Below, in pieces: positions 7,578 through 14,135 of a stretch of DNA of 14,135 nt (the stretch's first letter is position 1; every line of letters starts with the position of its first letter). Below the pieces are notes generated by a model, which searched no databases, was not told the DNA's origin, and saw nothing but the letters and a program-made list of their open reading frames with translations. The position numbers and the translations under genes were made by a program. Origin of the DNA: Thermoplasmata archaeon (GTDB lineage: Archaea > Thermoplasmatota > Thermoplasmata > Lutacidiplasmatales > UBA184); the NCBI GenBank assembly GCA_030044695.1, contig JASIDM010000144.1, positions 1-14,135 of the forward strand, given 5' to 3'.

Positions 7578-8918
7578 TCACCGGGCTCCCGGGGCTGGCG
7601 CGAGGGCGACCGCGAGCATCCCCACGTCGGTGATGCCGCGGGGCATCCGCAGCGGTCGCAAGGACGCCGACGAGCCCTTGGCGGCGGGATCGCCGCGCGC
7701 GCCGACGACGGCGCCCCCAAGGTCCGGCCCGGGGCCGAGGGGCCCCGCCGTGCGGAGCAGCCCGACGCTCATCTCCCGTCGGCGCAGCCCCGCGCGCACC
7801 CGCCCCAGGAACTCCTCGACAGCCTCCCGCTCCGGGACCCCCTCGGGGACGTCGAGCGTCGTCGTGGCGAAGACGACCATCCCCTTCGACTTGGTCCCCT
7901 CCCCCGGCCGCTCGCGGCCGATGAGCTCCTCGACGCTCGCGAGGAACCGTTCGGCGGCGGGCGCCGGTCGCTCGTTCAGCCCGAGGACCGCGGTGCGCGC
8001 GGTCCAGCCCTTGTCGAAGGCGACGTCCGCGGCCGACCGCAGCCCATCGGTCGGACCCGCCACCACCACGGGCCGCCGCGCGAGTCCCGCTCCCGTCGGG
8101 AGGGGCTGGTCCGCCGGGGGGAGCTGGGCGGCCGGGAGTCCCGGCATCGGGCCGATCCGGGCGAGGGTCGCCCTCACCCGCTGTCGCTCGTCGTCGGTCA
8201 CCGGGTACGTGGGCCCCCCTCCGACCGCCCGGGGCCCGTCCCCGCGGTCGACGAGCAGGCACTGCACGTCGGCGGCGACGGCGGCGGGGAGCAGCCGCCC
8301 GCCGACCCCGCCGGCGCCGAGCACGCGCGCCGCCTCGACGACCTCCGGCCCGCGGGCCCCGCGCTCACGGAACCCGCGGAGGAGGTCGGCGAACGCGGCG
8401 GCGTCGACGTCGGGCGGCGGGACCAGGATCGTGCGGAGCGCCCCGGGGGAGACCAGCAGCAGGAGGAGGTCCGAGGGTCCGAGCCCCCCGGCGATCTCCC
8501 GCGCGGCCTCGATCACGCCCGGTGCGGCCGCGTCCCCGCCCCAGCCGTCCGCCACCGTCACGGACCGGAACGGCACGCTGGCCGGCGGCTCCTCCGGGCC
8601 GGCGACGAACCCCTGGGTGACCCGATCGCCGAAGACGTGGAGCACCGCGAGCGCCATCGAGCTGGCCGCGTGCCCCAGCGCGACGAAGGCGACCTCGCGG
8701 TACCGGCCGTCCGGCACGAACCGGTTGCCCACGCGCAGGACCCCGCCGTCGCGCCGGAGGGCGCTACGGACGGCGCGGTAGGCGTCCGCCCCCTCCACGC
8801 CGCCGCGGTAGATCGCCGCGAGCAGCGGATCGTCCCCGGGGGGCTCCGGCTCTCCGGGAGGGAACGGATCCCAGGGGAACCGGCCGATCACGGCCCGCCG
8901 AGCGGCCCCCCGCTTCAA
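7578..8918 (-). CDS. Degenerate glycerate 2-kinase (MOFRL family) homologue, probable pseudoenzyme
   Basis: A 446-residue protein that aligns over its full length with class II glycerate 2-kinases: LLAAIYRGGVEGADAYRAV at the N-terminus, FVALGHAASSMALAV, GDRVTQGFV, SDLLLLLVS, GGPTYP, and a C-terminal ITDVGMLAVAL. The catalytic signatures are altered. GKAS has become GHAAS (Lys replaced by H83). The SGGGSAL loop is SPGALRT (157-163). The N-x-VRkHLS-x-KGG element reads VEAARVLGAGGVGG. SDVxGDD reads VDRGDG, although G235-P236-T237 is kept. The HPxP, SGGETT, GGRNQE and TDGxDG motifs are not recognisable. Known relatives phosphorylate D-glycerate to 2-phosphoglycerate; this protein probably does not, and may bind a sugar acid or nucleotide or be regulatory. 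The TTG start at 8918 lies 28 nt after the FAD subunit stop, so it is third in the operon; GTG 8891 is an alternative. There are no frameshifts or stops, so it is maintained rather than decayed. Confidence 0.8.
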   Translation of the reverse strand: MKRGAARRAVIGRFPWDPFPPGEPEPPGDDPLLAAIYRGGVEGADAYRAVRSALRRDGGVLRVGNRFVPDGRYREVAFVALGHAASSMALAVLHVFGDRVTQGFVAGPEEPPASVPFRSVTVADGWGGDAAAPGVIEAAREIAGGLGPSDLLLLLVSPGALRTILVPPPDVDAAAFADLLRGFRERGARGPEVVEAARVLGAGGVGGRLLPAAVAADVQCLLVDRGDGPRAVGGGPTYPVTDDERQRVRATLARIGPMPGLPAAQLPPADQPLPTGAGLARRPVVVAGPTDGLRSAADVAFDKGWTARTAVLGLNERPAPAAERFLASVEELIGRERPGEGTKSKGMVVFATTTLDVPEGVPEREAVEEFLGRVRAGLRRREMSVGLLRTAGPLGPGPDLGGAVVGARGDPAAKGSSASLRPLRMPRGITDVGMLAVALAPAPGAR

Positions 8919-8946
8919 AATGGTGGCGCCGAGGCCCCGCGCGCGC

Positions 8947-10110
8947 CTAGCCGAGCTGGAGCCGCTCGGCGCGGTCGGTCGGCCTCGGACCGAGGAACCT
9001 CGCCGGCGAGAACTCCTTGGGGTCGAGATCGAGCCGTTCGCCCAGCACGGCCGCCGCGACGCGCCGGCTCGCCGAGGGGGCGAGCATGAAGCCGTGGCCC
9101 CCGAAGCCGTTGGCGTGCACGAACCCGGGGAGCCGTGGGTCTTCGCCGAGGACCGGGAAGCCGTCCGGCGTGTCGTCGTAGAAGCCGGCCCAGGCCCGCA
9201 GGACGCCGAGCCCTTCGAGCCGGGGCAGGAGGCGGACGAGCGCCCGGGCCATCGTCGCGACGAACCTCGGGGAGCTCGGCACGCCGCGCTGCGTCCCGGG
9301 CGGGTGCGGCACGGTCAGTCCCCCGACGAGCTCGCCGCGCATCGTCTGGCTGAAGTACAGGCCGTCGGACGCCCGCACGACCATCGGATCGAGAAACGGT
9401 TTCATCGGCTCCGTCGCGAGGATCTCGTGCCGCGTCGCGACGTTCGGGACGTCGAGCCCGCACCGTCGCGAGAGGTCCCCCGACCAGCCGCCGGCGGCGT
9501 TGACCACCGTGGTCGCGCTCACGGTTCCCGCGGAGGTGATCACGCCTCGGATCCGGCCCGCGTCGCGCTCGACCCCGACCGCCTCGACGCCGAGCGCCAC
9601 CTCGACCCCCTCGTCCCGAACGGCCTCGTAGAGGCCCCAGACCGCGGGGAACGGGTAGATCGTCCCGTCGGTGGGGAGGTAGGCGCCCCCGACCGCCGCC
9701 CCCTCCGCGATCCCGTCGACGCGCTGGGCGACCTCGTCGGCGGTGAGCAGGCGCGACGGCAGCCCCTCGGAGAGGACGACGTCGTGGACCCGGGCGAGTC
9801 GGGCGAGCTCCGCCGGGTTCTCCGCGAGGAACAGGTACCCTCCCTGGCGGAACCAGATGTTGTGGCCGAAGTCGCGGCCGAACCGGCGGTACGCCTCGAC
9901 GGCCTCGCGGGCGAGGCGGATCGTGGCCCGGGTCTCCCACTGCTGGCGGATGCCGCCGCCGTTGCGGCCGGAGCCCCCGGTCGAGAGAAAGCCCCGATCG
10001 ACGACGAGGATCGGCCCGGCGCCCGCCCGCGCGAGGTGGTGCGCCGTGTACAGGCCGATGATCCCGGCCCCTACGATGACGACGCGGTAGCCGGAGCGCC
10101 CGAGGCTCAT
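8947..10110 (-). CDS. FAD-dependent amine/amino-acid dehydrogenase beta subunit (HcnC/SoxB-like)
   Basis: A 387-residue DAO-fold flavoprotein. The N-terminal Rossmann motif is VVIVGAGIIG (GxGxxG at 14-19), with D38 at the end of the second strand. The segment STGGSGRNGGGIRQQWET matches the FAD-contact region of sarcosine oxidase beta and HcnC proteins. The C-terminal FAD signature (TPDGFPVLGEDP ... GFGGHGFMLAPSASRRVA) is intact. It should oxidise a secondary amine, imino acid or amino acid and pass electrons to the alpha subunit. At PTDGTIYPFPAVWGL I do not see the His that carries covalent FMN in heterotetrameric sarcosine oxidase, which favours an HcnC or proline-dehydrogenase-like role. 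The start ATG (10110) overlaps the alpha subunit stop as ATGA, implying translational coupling and a stoichiometric complex. The frame is open upstream to 10389, but that part is a shadow of the alpha gene. Substrate unknown. Confidence 0.88.
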   Translation of the reverse strand: MSLGRSGYRVVIVGAGIIGLYTAHHLARAGAGPILVVDRGFLSTGGSGRNGGGIRQQWETRATIRLAREAVEAYRRFGRDFGHNIWFRQGGYLFLAENPAELARLARVHDVVLSEGLPSRLLTADEVAQRVDGIAEGAAVGGAYLPTDGTIYPFPAVWGLYEAVRDEGVEVALGVEAVGVERDAGRIRGVITSAGTVSATTVVNAAGGWSGDLSRRCGLDVPNVATRHEILATEPMKPFLDPMVVRASDGLYFSQTMRGELVGGLTVPHPPGTQRGVPSSPRFVATMARALVRLLPRLEGLGVLRAWAGFYDDTPDGFPVLGEDPRLPGFVHANGFGGHGFMLAPSASRRVAAAVLGERLDLDPKEFSPARFLGPRPTDRAERLQLG

Positions 10111-11744
10111 GGCGCGGGGCTCCGCTCGAGCTCGTCGGCCACGCTCGCCAACGCCCCGAGCGGGGTCGGGACGACCGGGGGCCGCTGGGTGATGTAGCCG
10201 ACCTCGGTCGGCTCGCGCCGTTCGAGGTTGGCGAGGACCAGGATCGCCTCGGGCAGGCAGTACCGGCCTTGGCAGAGGCCGGTGCCGACCCCGGTGTAGC
10301 GCTTGATGACCTCGAGGCCGCGGTACCCCCGCCGGGAGGCCCGCTCGACCTCCTCGAGGAGGATGTCCTCGCACGGGCAGAGGACCCACTTGCCGCGTCG
10401 AGGCTCCCGCAGCAGCTCGGCGTAGTAGGGCCGCAGGCCGACGCGTACCGGGGCGGCCGGTTCTGCGGGCGTCGAGGGCTGGGGTCCGGCGGCGATCGCC
10501 GCGGCGACGCCCGCCGGTGTCGGCGCGGCCGGGCCGGCAGGACCGGCGGCGGAGCCGACGGCGTAGAGCCCGACGACCCCGGTGCGGCCGTCGCCGTCCA
10601 GTTCGGGATAGTACGCCCCGGGAAGCTCCGACCAGCGGCGGGCCGCGCCGGCCTGGAACAGCAGCTGCGCGTTCGGCAGCCTCCGATGCGCGAGCACGAT
10701 CGACGAGCAGGCGAGGCGGTACCGACCTCCGCCATCCCGGCGGGCGATCTCGACCCCCCGGAGATGGCCTCGGCCGAGGGCCCGAACGACCCGGGACCGG
10801 GGATAGAGGGCGATCCCCCGCTCCGCCGCGGCCGCGACGAGCTCCGGTCCGATCTCGCCGAAGGCGACGACGCCGACGACTTCGTCCGCGAGCCTCGCCA
10901 CCACGGCCTCGGCCCGGCGTCCGTCGCCGACGATCACGCTCGGGCCCAGCGGCAGCTCGGCCGGCCCGAGGGCGAGATCGGCGGTCACGACGCCCGGCCG
11001 GTCGCAGCCTTCGAAGAGCAGGGCGGCGTCATAGCTGCCGGTCGCGACGACCACGGCGGGGGCCCTCACGACGACCCCGGCTCCGCGGGCATCGAACCCC
11101 ACCGCCGTGAACGTCCCCGACGGCCCCGCCGTCGGGGCCAGCAGCGTGACCGTGGCGTGGTCCAGCAGGTCGGCGCCGCCCCCGAGCGTCGCCGCCGACC
11201 GGTCGACGACGAGCGGGCGCCGTCCCGCCCGGACCAGGGCCTCGGCGACGGCCCGTCCGCTGCGGCCGGCGCCGACGATGAGGACCTCGGCGGTCCGTGA
11301 GGTCGCGGCGGGCGGAGACGAGCGCCCGACGAGCTCGGGCGGCTCGCCGAAGCCGGCGAGCCGGCGCACGACGCGCTGGTAGATCCGGCGGAGCGCCTCG
11401 GGTCGCCGCAGCCCGTGGACGGTGTCGAGCCCCCGCGGCAGGAGGAGGTCGAGCGCGCCGAAGAGATCGTGCCGCGGCGACGGCCAGGAGTTCTCGGTAC
11501 GCACGACGTCCCCGTCCTGCACCTCGCGCCGGCAGGCCCGCTGGTTCGGCACGCCGTTGAGCCGGACCAGGCAGCCGGTGCAGTCCCCGACGCCGCAGAA
11601 CGGCCCTCGGGGTCGGTGGTAGCGGACCGAGCGGACCACCGACGGCCAGCCGTCCCGGGACAACGCCGCGAGCACGGTCTCCCCTGGACGGGCCTCGCGC
11701 GCCGTGCGGCCGAAGCGAAACCGTCGGGGGGACGCCGAGGCCAT
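10107..11744 (-). CDS. 2Fe-2S/FAD dehydrogenase alpha subunit (HcnA-HcnB-like fusion)
   Basis: A 545-residue protein with three parts. (1) An N-terminal Fer2_4 ferredoxin domain with a C50-x4-C55-x2-C58-x12-C71 cluster. (2) A pyridine-nucleotide/FAD-disulfide-type domain starting at VLIVGAGRSG (158-163). (3) A BFD-like 2Fe-2S domain, C456-x-C458-x32-C491-x4-C496, followed by the family-typical tail RPPVVPTPLGALA. It resembles the first half of sarcosine oxidase alpha but lacks the C-terminal GcvT-like aminomethyltransferase domain. In hydrogen cyanide synthase and opine oxidase the ferredoxin part is a separate small subunit; here it is fused. It likely relays electrons from the beta-subunit FAD to a quinone or other acceptor. 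I chose ATG 11744 because a TATA box is centred 32 nt upstream; the frame is open to GTG 11846, but that lies upstream of the TATA box. Confidence is high on fold, low on substrate. Confidence 0.88.
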   Translation of the reverse strand: MASASPRRFRFGRTAREARPGETVLAALSRDGWPSVVRSVRYHRPRGPFCGVGDCTGCLVRLNGVPNQRACRREVQDGDVVRTENSWPSPRHDLFGALDLLLPRGLDTVHGLRRPEALRRIYQRVVRRLAGFGEPPELVGRSSPPAATSRTAEVLIVGAGRSGRAVAEALVRAGRRPLVVDRSAATLGGGADLLDHATVTLLAPTAGPSGTFTAVGFDARGAGVVVRAPAVVVATGSYDAALLFEGCDRPGVVTADLALGPAELPLGPSVIVGDGRRAEAVVARLADEVVGVVAFGEIGPELVAAAAERGIALYPRSRVVRALGRGHLRGVEIARRDGGGRYRLACSSIVLAHRRLPNAQLLFQAGAARRWSELPGAYYPELDGDGRTGVVGLYAVGSAAGPAGPAAPTPAGVAAAIAAGPQPSTPAEPAAPVRVGLRPYYAELLREPRRGKWVLCPCEDILLEEVERASRRGYRGLEVIKRYTGVGTGLCQGRYCLPEAILVLANLERREPTEVGYITQRPPVVPTPLGALASVADELERSPAP

Positions 11745-11771
11745 CGGGACCGCGGGTGAGCCGTCCGCCGG

Positions 11772-11779
11772 ATATTTAG
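11772..11779 (-). promoter_or_regulatory. TATA box of the dehydrogenase operon
   Basis: On the minus strand this reads CTAAATAT inside GGCTAAATATCC. It is the only AT-rich patch for some distance and is centred 32 nt before the ATG at 11744. Transcription about 25 nt downstream would give a leader of only a few bases. It sets the start of the alpha subunit and probably drives all three genes down to 7578. Confidence 0.7.
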
Positions 11780-11848
11780 CCGCCCCGTCGCCGGAACGGG
11801 ACCGCGCGCCGCGTTCGTGCGCCCGATCGCCGTTCGGCGTCCCCACGG

Positions 11849-11856
11849 CTATATAG
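11849..11856 (+). promoter_or_regulatory. TATA box of the AbrB-PhoU regulator gene
   Basis: CTATATAG is a perfect 8-bp palindrome in GC-rich sequence. It is centred about 33 nt before the TTG at 11885, the same geometry as the dehydrogenase operon promoter on the other strand. The GTG at 11867 lies only 11 nt after the box, which argues against it as the start. Being symmetrical, the box could also fire leftward. Confidence 0.65.
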
Positions 11857-11884
11857 ATGGCCGTAGGTGCGAGCGTCCACGACC

Positions 11885-12970
11885 TTGCGCACGAGCGGCG
11901 GGTTCCACGGTCGTCGTATCCAGAAGACCGGAGGGTCGACGTTCATCGTCTCCCTTCCGAAGAACTGGGTGCTCTCGCGGGGCCTCGGCCCGGGCGACGT
12001 GCTGATGTTCACGCCCCGGGCGGACGGCTCGCTGACCGTCTATCCCGCGTCGGCGACGCCGGCCGAGAGCCAGCGCCGCCAGGTCGGGGTGTCGAACGAC
12101 GACGAGGAGGAACACCTGTTCCGTCGCCTGATCGCCGAGTACATCGCCGGCTATCCCCTCCTCGAGATCCGCACCCCGGGCCGGATGAGCGCCCGGACGC
12201 GGGAGGTGATCCGGAACTTCGCCCAACGCATGATCGGGCCGGAGATCCTCGAGGAGACCGCCGAGGCCGTGATCCTCCAGGACGTCGTCGGGCAGAACCC
12301 GCTGCCGATCCCATCGATCGTCCGCCGGATGCACCAGATGGTGCGGGCGATGCAGGCCGACGCCATGGCGGCGTTCCGCGCCCGGGACGCGTCGATCGCC
12401 CGGGACGTCGTCGAACGGGACTGGGAGGTCGATCGCCTCCACTGGTTCCTGGAGAAGCAGGTGACCAGCGCGTTGCGGGACGCCCGGATCCTCGCGACCC
12501 TGGACCTGTCGTTGCCCGAGTGCTCGACGTACCTCCTCGCCTCCCGCATCCTCGAGCGGATCGCCGACCACGCCGTGCGGATCTCCGAGACGATCCGACT
12601 GCTCGGACCGGAGCCGACCCCGGACCGGATCGTCCAGGAGCTCGATCGGATGGCCGGTCGCGCGGCCTCCTGCCTCGAGGACGCCCTGGACGCCCTCGAC
12701 CGGGGCGACATCGCGAAGGCGAACGAGGTGATCGACGCGAGCCACCAACTGACCCGCGAGCGCGAGCACATCCTGCGCGAGCTCTCCTCGAAGAAGGGGC
12801 GGCTCGCCGTCGGGGTCGCCTACGTCCTCGAGAGCCTCGAGCGTTCCGCGCTCTACGCCACCGACCTCGCCGAGATCGCCATCAACCGGGCCGTGGAGTC
12901 CCCGACGCGCGCGCCCGAGCGGCCGGACGTCGGCGCGGACAAGCCGTCGGCGGTGTCGTCCGCCGCCTAG
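11885..12970 (+). CDS. AbrB-PhoU domain regulator (archaeal phosphate-uptake regulator type)
   Basis: A 361-residue protein from TTG 11885 (367 from GTG 11867). The N-terminal 50-60 residues form an AbrB/SpoVT-like swapped-hairpin DNA-binding domain: RRIQKTGGSTFIVSLPKNWV then LGPGDVLMFTPRADGSLTVYP. The rest is helical and PhoU-like. One metal-binding helix motif, ASRILERIADHAVRI, keeps the E-x3-D pattern. The matching helix in the second repeat (LESLERSALYATDLAEIAI) has Leu where Asp is expected. This AbrB-PhoU architecture is typical of archaea, where it is thought to regulate phosphate uptake. No pst transporter genes are in the window, so the target is unknown; it is divergent from the dehydrogenase operon across 140 nt. 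TTG is preferred on the TATA box position. Its TAG stop shares a CTAG with the convergent dehydrogenase homologue. A C-terminal tail of about 25 residues is low-complexity. Confidence 0.88.
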   Translation: MRTSGGFHGRRIQKTGGSTFIVSLPKNWVLSRGLGPGDVLMFTPRADGSLTVYPASATPAESQRRQVGVSNDDEEEHLFRRLIAEYIAGYPLLEIRTPGRMSARTREVIRNFAQRMIGPEILEETAEAVILQDVVGQNPLPIPSIVRRMHQMVRAMQADAMAAFRARDASIARDVVERDWEVDRLHWFLEKQVTSALRDARILATLDLSLPECSTYLLASRILERIADHAVRISETIRLLGPEPTPDRIVQELDRMAGRAASCLEDALDALDRGDIAKANEVIDASHQLTREREHILRELSSKKGRLAVGVAYVLESLERSALYATDLAEIAINRAVESPTRAPERPDVGADKPSAVSSAA

Positions 12971-14135
12971 CGCCGGTCCGGGCCGCCGGCGGGCGACGCG
13001 CCGGGGGCCAGGAGCCGATCGAGCAGGGCCGCGACGTCGACCGCCGACGGCACCCGGGGGTTGGCGAGGACCGCGCTCGAGCGAAGGGTCTCGGCGACGA
13101 CCCGCTCCGTCTCGGCGCCCACCGCGGCGGGATCCACCCCGGCGGCCCGGAGGTCGGTCGGCGCTCCGGCGCTCGCGGCGAGGCGGCGCACGCGCTCGGC
13201 GACGCTGGGTACCGTCGGTTCCCCCGGGAGCCGGAGGCGCTCGGCGAGCTCGTCCAGGCGCTCCCGGGCCGACGGTCGATCGAACTCGAGGACCGTCGGC
13301 AGCACGATCCCGAGGAGCCGGGCGTACGCGAGGCCGGTCGGCCGCACGAGGGCCCGGGCCAGGGCGTGCGCCAGCCCCCGCTGGGCGTTCGACTGGGCGA
13401 GGCCGGCTTCGGTCGCCGCCCCGTGGAGCGCGGCCCGTCCGTCCGGCTCGTCGCTCCAGCGGAACGCCTTCGGCACGCGCCGCACGATGGTCCTCAGCGC
13501 CTCGACGGCCAAGGCGTCCGAGAACGGGTTGGCCCACGCCGAGAGGAACGCCTCGGTGGCCAGGGCCGCCACGCCGAGGGCTCCGGCGACGGCGGTCGGG
13601 ACGGGGAGGTCCCGGGCCAGGAGCGGATCGACGATCGCCCACTCCGGGACGAGGGCGCGGTGGGCGAGCTCGGCGGGGCTCCCGTCCGGGGCGACGACGT
13701 CGGCCGTCCAGCTCACCTCGGCCCCGCTCCCGCTGGTCGTCGGCACGGCCGCCAGGCGGAGCCGCAGTCGCTCGGGAAGGTCGAGCTCGGTCCGCGGGGC
13801 GCCCTCCCCGAGCTCGGGTCGCTCCGCGACGAGACGCGCCGCCTTCGCGGCGTCGATCGTCGTCCCGCCGCCGATCGCGACGACCCAGTCGACGTCGGCG
13901 CCCCTCAACTGCTCGGCCAACCGCCCCACGGTCTCCCACCGGGCCGATCCGCCGAGGTCGGACGACACCACGACCGGGGCCCCGGCCCGCTCCAGCTCCT
14001 CGACGACGCGGCGCGGGCCCTCCTGGCGGGCGACGGCGGGGTCCACGAGAACGTAGGTGCGGCGGGAGCCGAGCCCGCCCAGCTGTTCGAGGGCGCCGGC
14101 CCCCCAGGCGATCGCCGGGGCGGTGAAGAACCCGG
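12967..14135 (-). CDS. Iron-containing alcohol dehydrogenase homologue lacking most metal ligands (5' end outside window)
   Basis: The frame is open to the right edge, giving 388 residues, close to the family's full length of about 380-400; only a few N-terminal residues should be missing. The visible start GFFTAPAIAWGAGALEQLGG matches the usual Fe-ADH N-terminus. NAD(P)-binding motifs are kept: VVAIGGGTTIDAAKAA and VPTTSGSGAEVS. The metal site is not. The D-x3-H of GxDALTHAIE is G (13573-13575) and L (13561-13563). The first His of the GLxHxxxH segment is kept (13366-13368), the second is Arg (13354-13356), and the PHG His is Tyr (13324-13326). Three of four ligands in FucO-type enzymes are therefore replaced, plus a conserved active-site His. 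It could be a metal-independent dehydrogenase (maleylacetate reductases in this superfamily are reported to need no metal) or a pseudoenzyme. A GTG at 14046 is in frame but is not the true start. Confidence 0.85.
   Translation of the reverse strand, partial: GFFTAPAIAWGAGALEQLGGLGSRRTYVLVDPAVARQEGPRRVVEELERAGAPVVVSSDLGGSARWETVGRLAEQLRGADVDWVVAIGGGTTIDAAKAARLVAERPELGEGAPRTELDLPERLRLRLAAVPTTSGSGAEVSWTADVVAPDGSPAELAHRALVPEWAIVDPLLARDLPVPTAVAGALGVAALATEAFLSAWANPFSDALAVEALRTIVRRVPKAFRWSDEPDGRAALHGAATEAGLAQSNAQRGLAHALARALVRPTGLAYARLLGIVLPTVLEFDRPSARERLDELAERLRLPGEPTVPSVAERVRRLAASAGAPTDLRAAGVDPAAVGAETERVVAETLRSSAVLANPRVPSAVDVAALLDRLLAPGASPAGGPDRR

Noticed and set aside
6877..8781. Open frame of 634 codons on the plus strand
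   Set aside because: The translation is Arg/Pro/Ser-rich and runs against the well-aligned glycerate-kinase-like gene and across the end of the convergent unknown gene; a shadow.
10111..10389. N-terminal extension of the FAD beta subunit to 10389
   Set aside because: It overlaps the alpha subunit coding region; residues before MSLGRSGYRV are Pro/Arg-rich and precede the Rossmann strand. The ATGA overlap marks the true start.
11849..13939. Open frame of 696 codons on the minus strand opposite the PhoU-type gene and beyond
   Set aside because: It lies antisense to the PhoU-type gene and out of frame with the dehydrogenase homologue; low-complexity Arg/Gly translation.

Overview
The window looks like chromosomal DNA from a very GC-rich archaeon. 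The evidence is an archaeal-type AbrB-PhoU regulator, an HxlR-type regulator behind a clear TATA box, TATA boxes about 30-40 nt upstream of start codons (short or no leaders), a ThpR 2',3'-cyclic phosphodiesterase, and a secreted protein with about twenty N-glycosylation sequons. A high-GC Thermoplasmatota lineage is my best guess, but this is inference; nothing here fixes the taxon. There are no tRNA or rRNA genes, CRISPR arrays, insertion sequences or integrases.

Layout. (1) 1-2399, minus strand: a large surface protein, cut by the left edge. (2) 2506-5606, minus strand: a HerA/TraG-like P-loop ATPase whose stop overlaps the start of thpR by 4 nt. (3) 5607-6315: about 700 bases with no convincing gene, the only long gap. 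(4) 6316-7573: a divergent pair, an HxlR-family regulator (minus) and an unknown 229-residue protein (plus). They share one TATA box beside a nested palindrome that looks like an operator. (5) 7578-11744, minus strand: a three-gene operon of a 2Fe-2S/FAD dehydrogenase alpha subunit (an HcnA-HcnB-like fusion), its FAD beta subunit (HcnC/SoxB-like, ATGA overlap), and a glycerate 2-kinase homologue that has lost its signature motifs. (6) 11885-12970, plus strand: the AbrB-PhoU regulator, divergent from the operon. (7) 12967-14135, minus strand: an iron-alcohol-dehydrogenase homologue that keeps its NAD motifs but has lost three of four metal ligands. It is cut by the right edge and its stop shares a CTAG with the PhoU stop.

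How the genes may work together. The alpha and beta subunits should form a membrane- or quinone-linked amine, imino-acid or amino-acid dehydrogenase. The family includes hydrogen cyanide synthase, opine oxidase, dye-linked proline dehydrogenase and sarcosine oxidase. The substrate cannot be read from sequence, but the GcvT-like aminomethyltransferase domain of tetrahydrofolate-dependent sarcosine oxidase is absent. The degenerate glycerate-kinase homologue in the same operon and the degenerate dehydrogenase close by are the most unexpected content: two metabolic folds kept at full length without their catalytic signatures. The ATPase-ThpR coupling and the palindrome between hxlR and its divergent neighbour are the other points that merit attention.
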